DNA of 64,000 nucleotides, from assembly GCA_963082975.1 (NCBI GenBank), contig OY720344.1, forward strand, positions 75,008,053 through 75,072,052, written 5' to 3'. The stretch is from Labia minor. Taxonomy: Eukaryota; Arthropoda; Insecta; Dermaptera; Spongiphoridae. Under the pieces are notes generated by a model, which worked only from the letters and a program-made list of their open reading frames with translations, searched no databases and had not been told where the DNA came from. Made by a program: the position numbers and the translations under genes. Positions within the stretch are counted from its first letter, which is position 1; each line of letters begins with the position of its first letter. Below, piece after piece: positions 54,321 through 64,000 of the stretch.

Positions 54321-55837
54321 TCTTAATATAAAAATACTCTAAACTCCGATTTATAAATATAAAAATTTAAAAGAAATTTAATTTTTTGAATGTAAATAAA
54401 TAAATAAATAAATATTTTAATTAAAAGGTATGAAAATCAATTAAAAAGTGAATAAAAATATATTTTTAAATGGATATGAAAGTTACTTTTCATCATACTT
54501 ACTATTTAGGGGAAGGGGGATTTATTTATTAATTTATTTATTTATTTGTAGTTTAATAAAATTAATATAACAAATATATCAATAATTTGAATATAAATAC
54601 TTATATTAACTTTTCTTTTAATAATACTCTGAAAAATTTAAATGTTAATTTAGAAAGTTCAATTAATAATTTATTTTAAATTAATTTACATTTTTCTTAC
54701 TTAGATTGTTTTTTTATTTAATCGATTACATGATTTACCTTTGACAAAGTAAAAACACAGTTGCTCTCAAAATAGCATTTAATTTAGTCTTATAAAAGGT
54801 TGTTTATTTAATTTACCATAAATAATACACGTCAACATGAAAACAAATAAAACTTCATTATATTTGCTCGTTTTATTTAATTATTTTTTTATTTATTTAT
54901 TTTTATTTACAGAGGGTTGCAAAAAATGTTAATCCGAAACAAGGGTCGTTTTTCTCCATCATCATTTGGACTCACCCTCCTTTTGTAAATCTTTTTAGAG
55001 ACAAAAAAAAAACGTACTAATTCCCACATTTTTATTTTTGATATTTTTGTTATTGACCTTCATTAGTTATAATATTTATTAATATTTATCATATTTTTAG
55101 CATTTAAATTAATTAAATAAATCCCTTATTTTAATGAAATAATGAGATAGATGTTTTTTTACAAGCTTTTATTTAGTTCACATCGTGTCCTGTCGACATA
55201 GGTGACCTGGGAGGTATTATTTTATAACAATCACTAATTATATAATATATAATATTGAAAAATAGTAATTATCTATAAATATATATTATATTAATAAGAG
55301 CTAATTTAATTTTTTATCAAAAAATCTGGATTTCATTCAAAAAGTCACGGACTTATTGATCTGCCCTCGTAACTCATTTGAATTAAATAATTTATTCTAA
55401 AAGTTATCATTTTAATTCAATTAATGTAAATCATGTTTAATTATTTTGTAAAAATAAGATACTTTATTTGTTAATATAAATGAATATATAATGAATGAAT
55501 AATGGCCATATTGTTTTGGAAAAGATATGTATATGTATATATAAACTAATTCTATAATTATAATAGTAATAATAATAATCAGTCCCTTATTCCTCCGATT
55601 TGATATATAGTATTTTGAGATGCAGAATGGGGGGACCTGAATTAGATTCTTTCAAAATTTACACTATCTGAAATCATTAACCGGGCGAAATTTCTGTTAA
55701 AACTAAAAATTAGGAAATAAAAAAATAAAAAAAAATACTTTTTAAAAACACACTTTTATTTAAATACACTAAAAAGAAGAAAATAATTTCTCCACACACA
55801 CCACGATTTCCTCACAATTAATCATAACTAAAAAATG
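54321..55837. other. AT-rich, gene-free stretch
   Basis: Nothing recognised beyond ATTT/AAAT tetranucleotide runs near 54400 and 54530. Confidence 0.55.
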
Positions 55838-55988
55838 AAAGCGTTGGCGCCAAACATGCAGGGAAAAACGCAAATTCTATTTCAAATAGTTATCAATTAT
55901 AGTGAAAAGAAAAAAAAATAGAAAGGTTTTTGCATATGAAATCTCCGTATTTTTTTCCTTTCCCTACATTTTTGGCGTCCACGCTTTT
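55838..55988. mobile_element. Small MITE with long imperfect inverted ends
   Basis: AAAGCGTTGGCGCCAAACAT left and the reverse of ATTTTTGGCGTCCACGCTTT right; about 27 of 32 terminal bases pair, including GCAGGGAAA versus GTAGGGAAA. No target duplication identified, so superfamily unknown. Confidence 0.65.
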
Positions 55989-56884
55989 ATTTTTTTAATA
56001 TTGAATATTTTAAAAAATAGTTTGTGTATAATCATTAAAGTACTACGAATTAATAGTTTTATTCTATAAGTACTGGAGAAAATATTAATTTTTCTATTTA
56101 TATCTTTAAATCTAAATAATTTATATTTTCATTAATCATTTAGAACAAAATGAATTCATTTTAAACGATTCAGTTGATGCTTAGAGGTTAATGAACTTGA
56201 AGATGAAGGTTCAAAATTCATAAAATTCAAATGTTTTCTCTATTAATAAATAATAAATTCTATCAAATAAATAACATATAATTAATATGCTTATCATGGT
56301 TAGACTTAGAACCCAATAGACTTAAAAAATATTTTAAAAATTAAAAAAAAAAAATTAAAAATTATATGTAAAAAAAAATCACCTATATTGTTTTTTTCTC
56401 TATATCTATATAAAATAAAATTTATTAAATTACATACATAATTTATATAGTAATTTGGATAATTACGTTCTAATGCTTATATAATTTACAAATTTAAAAA
56501 TTACAATATATTTATAAAAATTTTAATAATTAAATATAAATATAAAATATGATCCATATTATTCTTCATTTGAGTGCATATAAGGAGTCGATTTATAGCA
56601 AGCAAATAAATAAATCATGGTATATTTTTTACGTTAACCGAATAATATAGGGCCGTATAATATAATGAATAAACAAATAAGTTATTTCAAAATGTCTACT
56701 GACCCAGTAATCTTTTTGTATCATTATTGGATGGTGTCAAACGCATTGACCTTTTCTTTACTAAAAAAATCTACAATAAATTAATTTGTTTAGGGAATAA
56801 AATGATCTAATAATAATAATAACAATAATATCTAATAATAATAATAAAATTAATTATTGAAGATACTGCTTCAATTTTTTCTTT
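55989..56884. other. AT-rich, gene-free stretch
   Basis: Nothing recognised; AAT trinucleotide run near 56810. Confidence 0.55.
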
Positions 56885-57352
56885 ATTCAGCACTCTTTGC
56901 ACGTAGACAGGGTGGCCTCGCTACACCCGAAGTAATTTCATTTATTTGCTTTACAAAACTAAAACTAACTTTTTTAACTTATATTGTCTCACCAAAACCA
57001 TACGAAATTTAAGTAAATTCAAAAATTTATTTATTTTATTTAAATACGATTTAATTTAAACTTGAGCCATAATGATGTGCGAAGGCTCTGAATGAACAAC
57101 ATGGATCAAAATAATTAATTAATTTCTGTAGTTATATTGAATATATATTGATAAAATTTATTCAAATAGAGGTGATATAATTTCATAGTAACCGGTTCAG
57201 CCAATTTTATCTCTAAGTGTCACAATTTCCCAGACAGAAAAACATACTGACATACAGATTTGAAAAATACTAGTCATTTTTGGATTCTAGAGGCCATGGA
57301 ATGTAAAGATAAGCAAAAATTTTAAATTCTGGGCAATGTGCATAGTAGATAT
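56885..57352 (-). mobile_element. Short old Helitron relic
   Basis: Left end keeps a decayed 3' block (CTCTTTGCACGTAGACAGGG). Right part, from 57075, matches the Helitron 5' leader in reverse: ACCGGTTCAGCCAATTTTAT, TTTTTGGATTCTAGAGGCCA, GGGCAATGTGCA. RT cargo absent. Confidence 0.65.
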
Positions 57353-57861
57353 AAATAAAGAATATTATCTTTTCTATTTTTCTACTTTTACCTATTAAAG
57401 TACTTAATATAAATGTTTCAATTAATATTTTATTAAACTAAAATTATTACTTTTATGTCAAATTATTGCACAATGATATATTATAAATATTATACTTCGG
57501 ATATCAATGGCCCTCAATAGAACAATTCAGGTGCTTCTATTTCTATCATTCAATGGCCCTCTTGACCAATTCACTTTAATCTGTGAAACTTTATTTAGAT
57601 AACACTTTTGAATTTAGCTGGTATTGTTTTATTAATAGATCCAAATGTTTTTTTAAGGGCAATAATTTAAAAATATATCATGAAATTCTTGAAAATTTAA
57701 ATTGGATATTGAAAAGTCAATCATTTTTTAATCACATTTTTATTTTAAAATTTATTTATATATATTTATATAAATAATAAGGATTGGATTACATTTAAAT
57801 AGTATTGAATTTATATAATCCTTATTTAATATATTTTATTAATTAGTATAGACTTTTATTA
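57353..57861. other. AT-rich, gene-free stretch
   Basis: 'atcaatggccctc' and 'ttcaatggccctc' near 57506 and 57550 form a short direct repeat. Nothing else. Confidence 0.5.
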
Positions 57862-58060
57862 AAAAAAACCTCTGACTTTTTTGTACATTCTAAACAAGGG
57901 TAGCGCCTAGCAAGTGGGTTATATTAATTAGGTGTTCTATGTTCAGTAGAACAGGTACTATTAACTTTACCTTGCTTTTTTTGATCGAACCTGAGACGAC
58001 GAGAATGAGAGTCAACGCTGTTGACTTCTAACATGTTAGTCTGTTATACAAAAGCTTAAA
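57862..58060 (-). mobile_element. SINE relic, copy 4
   Basis: Minus strand ends AAAAAAGTCAGAGGTTTTTT; includes GGTTCGATC (B box), CAAGGTAAAGTTAATAGTAC and TAGGCGCTACCCTTG. Diverged from 29745-30030, with its body shortened. Confidence 0.75.
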
Positions 58061-59930
58061 TCATTTTTTTTTATATTAATCACATGAAGTATTTATTTAA
58101 ATTAAAATTGTATTATATTATAATATATAATGATTCATTTAATCTACAACGGGATGCATTGAGGCTTTAGAATAGAATATAATATTTTCGGTTCATTTCT
58201 ATGATATGATTTTTCCTTCCAGAAAGTTGTATTATTTTCTTCTACTCCTCCACACACTTCATATGGAAGAAGTACCATTAGGTCTTTTCTTTATTTCTTC
58301 ATCTCTTCGATTTGCACCGAATACTATGCTCAAATGCACTTTTAATCTTTTTTATAAAACTTATTTTTAAATTCACTCGATTCTTATATTTTCTATTTTC
58401 CCTATTGTGTCTTATCTAACTAAGTCTAAAAGATATTTTATAGTAATGGTCTATCCTATCATTTCTTAATATAAATCTATAAAAGGAAAGAACAATAAAT
58501 GTCAATTTAATTTTTATTTCCAGAACGGGTAATGAATTATAAACCTGAAATAAACCGACAATTTCATTATTTATTTAAATTTAAGGTAACAAGAATATAT
58601 TTCTCACTTATATATGGTGGTATAGGAGTAACGTGTGGTGGGTGGGAATTTAATAAAAAATTAAATTATAAATCAACAAGATCAAACAATTTATTAATTA
58701 GTATTATAAAACAAATTAAATATTTTTTTTTACAATAAAATATTGAACTCAAATTTTAATGTTTCATTTTCACATAAGTTTCATAAAATGTGTTTAAATT
58801 AATTATTTTTACTATAAAAATATTTTCAAATATTAGTAAATTTCAATTTAAAATCTCAAATGAAGGAATACCTTAGTTATTAATCATTTTTTTCTGTTAA
58901 CTGCAATTAAATAATTAGACACTCAGACAATTATAATTTTTTCATAAATTTTTAATTAGTTTTCTAAGAATTAATAAGTATAAGAAACATATTGTAAAAT
59001 TACCAGATTTCTAATTATACATTTTTAAAAAATATTGACTAGAATTATTTTAAAAAAACTTTTCAAAATATCCTAAAATCTTTTTATAATAAAATTTATT
59101 AGTGTATTCTTCTGAATCTGGATGTTTTTTTTAAGAATTAGAATTCGACTGTGGCCAGTTATCAAGTTTTTGGTTGGGGATGGGTGAAATTCAGGAGAGT
59201 GTCAACTTTGCTTTTGGTGCTACATGTTTCAGCTAAAAAATTGTCTACAATTATCTAAAAAAGTGAAACACTGTCATATAAATATAAATTATTATATTAA
59301 AATAGATATAACACAAATAGAATTTTTCTATAATTATAAAATAAAATTTAATTTATAAATAATTTTGATATTGTTTTACTATAGACTCAGGGTTAGATAA
59401 CATTATTTGTATTAAATATATTAAGGAGTGTTTTTTATCAAATTTGTTTTATATTTTAATAATGAAAAATTATATAAAAAAATTATTAAATTGAAAAATA
59501 GACTAAATCGTTGTTTGGAATGAAGCCAAGTATATGAAGAAAATATGTTACGTGTTTGATTTCCTTAGGAAGTAATAGAAATGACATTTTAAAGGCCTCC
59601 GCCTCAACATCAATCTCAATGCCTTTCAAGATGTAAACTGTTTCTATACAGAACAAACAAATGAATAAACGACACATACACTGGAAATATCTTTATTTAC
59701 CTTCAACATATAACATATGATATTATTAATATTACGTAAGAAGCTAATATTTTGAAACGAAAATAGCAAGCATATCTTAGTATGAACATTTGGAAATACT
59801 ACTCCTACTTAATATATTGATATAAATTACATGCAGGAATTATTACATTTAATTAAGAACATAAAAAAAACGATTATATGTGACATATCTTTGAGTAATG
59901 AGTATTTTGGATTCCTTATTACTATCTAGC
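58061..59930. other. Gene-free stretch
   Basis: AT-rich. A minus-strand 63-codon frame (59486-59677; middle part IEIDVEAEAFKMSFLLLPKE) lies in a less AT-rich pocket. It has no motif I recognise and is not called as a gene. Confidence 0.4.
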
Positions 59931-60240
59931 CAGAGATAGTGTGGCAAATTTTTGATGTCGAGTTTTTGATGTTTTTATATGTTTTGAAGGTCTCTGAGTC
60001 ACTTTCACCAAGGCTGAGAAAAATGTGTATGTAGATTACGCAAAAAACAGTTTGAGTTAGAGTAATGAAATTTGGTGCACGGGTATTATTTAAAATTCGT
60101 AGTTTTCTATCAACTTTTGAGAAATGAAGCTCTTTCGGAAAACTATGTTTTCATTTTTTTTCCTCTATACTTACCGTAAAAATAAAGATATACGTTTGAA
60201 AGTTTTTCAAATGAGCCAAACACGCGCTGGTATAATAAAT
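59931..60240 (+). mobile_element. Family Y fragment, 5' half
   Basis: ACTATCTAGCCAGAGATAGT start as in 41153, through AGGTCTCTGAGTCAC and 'gaaatttggtgcacgg' to GAGCCAAACACGCGCTGG, then switches to repeat R. Confidence 0.8.
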
Positions 60241-60244
60241 ATTA

Positions 60245-60400
60245 TTTATTGAAGTGAAAACTTCTTTAGCGGCGTTGAGCACTTTTGCGGGATGGGGAAA
60301 AAATATAGATTTCGCGTGAGATTCCAAAACGACCCGACCGTTCCAAAACGACCCGTCCGACCGACCGATATACGCATGCGCAATACGCCAGAATGTTAGA
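60245..60400 (+). repeat. Dispersed repeat R, copy 2
   Basis: Counterpart of 10691-10800, followed by a short duplication of TTCCAAAACGACCCG (two units at about 60331 and 60350). Confidence 0.7.
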
Positions 60401-60660
60401 CACTAAACTTCTGATACATTCTTTACAAAATTTTACATATTTGCCATATTAAATATTATTATTTATATTTACATTAATAATCAGTATTACTAAATTATGT
60501 ATATATAAAATAAAATATTTTAATATATTATTATGTGTTAAATTATATTAAATTAATTTCTAATATATTTATATAATTTAAAATTAATTTCAGAATATAT
60601 ATATATTAAATTATATAATATATTACATAATATATATTTTAATAAATTAATTTTTAAATA
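60401..60660. other. AT-rich spacer
   Basis: Nothing recognised. Confidence 0.5.
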
Positions 60661-60964
60661 TGTGTGTGTGTGTGTGTGTGACCGTAAAAGTAAAGATATA
60701 TGTTTGATAATTTTTCACATGATTAATAATTGTATAAAACTGCTATATATAGAATTTCAGCTTGATAGAATCGCTGAAAGTACCAGAATTAATTTTTTAA
60801 CACTGGAAATCTCACGCGCCAACACGTGACGTGGTGCCATCAACAAAGAGCCAAACACTCCACTATCCACTCGACTATCTCGCAAATTTGAATTTGATTA
60901 AATAATATTTATTAAATTAAATTAAATTAAATTAATTAAATTATAATTTAATAAATATTATTTA
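60661..60964 (+). mobile_element. Family Y chimeric fragment
   Basis: A TG run, then Y sequence from GTGACCGTAAAAGTAAAGAT to GAGCCAAACAC. It then flips to reverse-oriented Y 3' sequence (CACTCGACTATCTCGCAAAT) and an AT-rich tail up to the Helitron at 60965. Confidence 0.7.
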
Positions 60965-61194
60965 CTAGCTGCTCAGAGCTCCTTCGTCGCTCTTCACATC
61001 TAGACGGGGGCTCCGCCCCCTGTACCCCCGAGTGGTACATAGTATTTGGTTGAAAGTAGTAAAAGGTTTTCATCCATTTTGTTTCAAACAATGTATAACA
61101 TAAAACATTCATTTCTTATTGTGTGATTATTTAAAATATATTTTAATTTATTTAGTAAATTAATTATATATATTATTATTGAATATGTTATATC

Positions 61195-61930
61195 TATCTA
61201 CTCGAAAGTTCTTGGCAGCTACAACCACATTTCTCCAAGTGTCCCCGGTGACCTCATCTTTCTTTGGCCAATAAATGCTGGAAAGAATAATCTGAATCTA
61301 CTCTCATCTCCCAGGGTCATAGACCATGCGTGGCTCAACGGTACTCGAAAGTTCTTGGCAGCTACAACCACATTTCTCCAAGTGTCCTTATCCTGAGCCT
61401 CTGTTCCATCTCTCGTACGTCATTCCCTGATGTACTCATCTTTCTTTGGCCCATAAATGCTGGGGAGAATCCTATTCTCAAATACTCTGAATCCACTCTC
61501 ATCTCCTAAGATCATAGACTCATATAATACAACAGACAAAATAATTGTTTTATATATTTTAATTTTCATTCCCTTTTATAATAATTTTGATGAGATAAGC
61601 CTCTTTACTGCATGATAACAGGCGTTTCCCGATTGCAACTTCGATTTAAATTCTTCTCAAATATTATTATCCTTCGTGATTACATTCAATTTTTCTACAT
61701 ATTCAAATTCTACATTTTGTATGTTAATACTGCTCCTGTTTGTTTCTAAATATATTTATTTATCATTATTAATTTCAAACCTCATCTCTTTTCCTACCTC
61801 GATTAATTTTTCCTCGCTATCTGTAATTGCAATTGCCGAATCTCCTATTATATTTAAGTCGTCTGGGTAACCTAATATTTTACAATTGATTTCTGCATCT
61901 TACTCTTTCTTTACTACCTTCAAGATAAAT
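61195..61930 (-). pseudogene. LINE RT C-terminus in the Helitron, internally duplicated
   Basis: Same C-terminal RT blocks as at 21781-22560, including the reverse of a LGYPDDLNIIGD-like motif at about 61855-61890. The AKNFR to WPKKDE part is present twice, 61200-61330 and 61345-61520, by a partial tandem duplication. Many frame breaks. Confidence 0.8.
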
Positions 61931-62770
61931 TTTATGATCAAAATTTGAAAAAGTTTATCCGGATCTATTGAGTCATGCGTAGGTTTTACTAAAGTCTACA
62001 AATAATTAGTGAACAGAGATATTGAATTCGCGGTTTTTTTAATATCTGTCATAATGAAAATATCTAAATTAATGTTAATCGATTTGGCATGAACCCGCAA
62101 TGATATCGTCTAATATTTCCTCCGCCTATAGTTATAAGTATTGTGTATGTTATAATAGAGTATTCTTGATCATTTCATTTTGATATTTTAATTTCATTGC
62201 TTGATTTTTATTGAATATTTTCAATTATAATAAAATTTGAAAAAATGCAAAGTTAGAGACTTGAGACAATTTATAAAAATTAATTTATAAAAATTAACGG
62301 TATAAAAGTATGAATAAAACTAAAGATAAATTAACAATATATACATTCATTAATAGTATTAATTTAAATTAATGGATTTATTTGATTTTTTATTATTAAG
62401 TTCATTTATTAATTTTTTTAGATCATAGTTAATTTCCTCCCTTAAAATAAAAGAAGTATTCAAATATAGAAAGAATAAATACAAATAATTTAAGTTAAAT
62501 ATAATTTAAATATTTTATTATATTAATTAAAATGAGAACTTTTAGAATAAATTATTTAATTGAAATGATATTTGAATATTAGAATTTAAAATAAAAAGTT
62601 AAATATTATAATAATTCTTTGATTGTTAGTTATATACATTGTGTAAAATGAGTCCGCCAGTCAGGCTCTTGAATGAACAACACGGAGAACTATATAAACT
62701 TTAAAAAATTAAATTCTGCGGTTATTGATTAGAATTAGATATTAATAAAATCTATAGCCTATGTTACCAT

Positions 62771-63170
62771 AGAGATATATAAGAATATTGTGATGTAATT
62801 TCATAGAAATCGTTTCTTATTTTTTGATGTTCATAATTCTAAATTACCGGTAAAGTGTCGGTTAAGTAGGAAATTTCTTTTTTGTTTGTTTCTATGACAG
62901 CAAAAAAGTAAACAAATTACATACATACATACATACATACATACAAACGCTCTCCTTTATATATATAGATAGAGATATATAAGAATATTGTGATGTAATT
63001 TCATAGAAATCGTTTCTTATTTTTTGATGTTCATAATTCTAAATTACCGGTAAAGTGTCGGTTAAGTAGGAAATTTCTTTTTTGTTTGTTTCTATGACAG
63101 CAAAAAAGTAAACAAATTACATACATATATACATACATACATACATACAAACACTCTCCTTTATATATAT
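62771..63170 (-). repeat. Two 200-bp tandem copies at the Helitron 5' end
   Basis: 62771-62970 and 62971-63170 are nearly identical; both contain TTTCTATGACAGCAAAAAAG, a CATA tetranucleotide tract and CTCTCCTTTATATATATAGA. Each unit therefore ends in a complete Helitron 5' terminus. They differ mainly in the CATA tract. Confidence 0.93.
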
Positions 63171-63210
63171 AGATAACATCAAAAACATCAAAATCTCAAC
63201 ATCGAAAATT

Positions 63211-63412
63211 GAATTGCTGAAAGTACCAGAATTAATTTTTTAACACTGGAAATCTCACGCGCCAACACGTGACGTGGTGCCATCAAAAAAGAGCCAAACT
63301 TTCGCTGGTTTAATAAATATTATTTATTAATTTTAATTTATAATTGAATTAATTTAATTTAATTTAAATTAATATATGTTATTTAATCCAATTCAAATTT
63401 GCGAGATATGCT
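63211..63412 (+). mobile_element. Family Y fragment
   Basis: GAATTGCTGAAAGTACCAGA through TCACGCGCCAACACGTGACG to TTTGCGAGATATGCTG; terminal stem-loop missing. Confidence 0.8.
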
Positions 63413-63785
63413 GAATATGCTTTTAAATAAAAATAAATTTCAAGAAAGTAATTGGAATTATTAATATTAAGAATCAATAAATAAATTTATTAAATATACA
63501 TTTAAACATGTAAATTAATCTATATATAAATTTAATAAATATTCAAACAATAATTGAAACAATATAAATAAAACGATTCAATATTTTACTTACATTGTGA
63601 TTTATATTTTTATTTTTATTACAACTATTATTATGGGTATGTTATTTTTGGCAGTTTAAAAAAAATTAAAAATATTAATAAAATTTATCAAAATAATAAG
63701 TTGAAAAGATTTCCAATTATTTTTATTTATTTATTGTAAATTTTTCAATGTAACCATGGTAACCATAAATAGACTTTTACCAAAA
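63413..63785. other. AT-rich, gene-free stretch
   Basis: Nothing recognised. Confidence 0.55.
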
Positions 63786-63960
63786 TATTACTATTTAAAT
63801 TAATTTTGGATAAATTAATTTTGAATTTAACTACACTAAAACCTTCCCTGGGACGCCCACAACAATCCCTGAAAGTTTCATCGCAATCGGACGGGTAGTT
63901 TTTGAGTATTTGACAGACACACACACAGACAGACAGACAGACAGACAGACATATATATAT
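63786..63960 (-). mobile_element. Family B Helitron 5' region, degraded
   Basis: Reverse of 4225-4400: 'ccctgaaagtttcatcgcaa', TCGGACGGGTAGTTTTTGAG, then a GACA tract and AT run. The TC start is not preserved. Confidence 0.75.
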
Positions 63961-64000
63961 ATATTCATACACATCGTATTTTTAATATTTTTGTAATAAT

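Larger units (their letters stand above)
60965..63173 (-). mobile_element. Helitron with RT cargo and K-type 5' end
   Basis: Minus-strand TC at 63173-63172 (TCTATATATATAAAGGAGAG) and CTAG at 60968-60965; flanks are A (60964) and T (63174). 2209 bp, inserted in family Y sequence. The terminal hairpin stem is mutated (GAGCTCC versus TCGCTC) while GGGGGCTCCGCCCCC is intact. It contains the leader of the 20987 family internally (62470-62830) upstream of its own different 5' end. Confidence 0.85.

Noticed and set aside
54905..54975. Possible hAT end (CAGAGGGTTGCAAAAAATG)
   Set aside because: No matching inverted end or 8-bp duplication found nearby.

Overview
This is strongly AT-rich eukaryotic DNA and almost certainly a transposon-dominated intergenic or intronic block from an invertebrate, most likely an arthropod. 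The grounds are mariner-type transposons of two or three lineages, an R1-like LINE fragment, Ty3/Gypsy elements, tRNA-derived SINEs, hAT MITEs and many Helitron and Helentron-like elements. I see no bacterial-style operon, CRISPR array, rRNA or functional tRNA. No conserved host gene is recognisable. The only host-like candidates are a short coding-like frame near 42.2-42.4 kb (minus strand) and splice-bounded exon candidates at 51.0-51.6 kb, next to GC-rich islands at 47.3 and 50.0 kb.

Layout: 0.3-1.4 kb holds a Helentron-like non-autonomous element. 1.6-3.5 kb is a decayed Ty3/Gypsy element (gag, linker, RT) cut off by another Helentron-like fragment. 3.9-6.6 kb is a 288-bp inverted repeat whose arms carry a THAP-like first exon; its centre holds a Helitron 5' end and a hAT MITE. 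7.4-8.9 kb has a family A element and an R1-like RT relic. 11.3-19.3 kb is a composite. Two near-identical copies of a 1.42-kb direct repeat flank a 1.06-kb core with a 314-codon frame. The left copy is split by a young 4.06-kb LTR retrotransposon that encodes only gag and protease. The right copy preserves the exact empty site.

20.99-27.01 kb is a Helitron with a second copy of its own family inserted in the opposite orientation. Together they make a palindrome of several kilobases. Both copies carry a decayed LINE reverse-transcriptase C-terminus just upstream of a GC-rich Helitron 3' end (hairpin, then CTAG). Relatives of this 3' end recur at 36.7, 48.2, 54.3 and 61.0 kb. 27.8-29.1 kb is a deleted mariner interrupted by family A. 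30-42 kb holds SINEs, hAT MITEs, mariner relics and Helentron-like fragments. 43.9-45.0 kb is a back-to-back cluster of family A. 52.3-64.0 kb again is Helitron and Helentron-like material, including a 2.2-kb Helitron with a 200-bp tandem duplication at its 5' end.

How the parts relate: three unrelated-looking repeat families (A, Y, Z) share one architecture. A sub-terminal inverted repeat lies near each end, a microsatellite-prone middle contains an 'AAATTTSRTMAAAATCSGTT' type module, and a short stem-loop precedes a CTT-type 3' end. That is the plan of DINE-1/Helentron-associated elements. The canonical Helitrons here insert between A and T and start TCTATATATATAA. Rolling-circle elements and their nested insertions therefore account for much of the structure. 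All coordinates and matches were read by eye, so identities and boundaries are approximate unless a target-site duplication or empty site is given.
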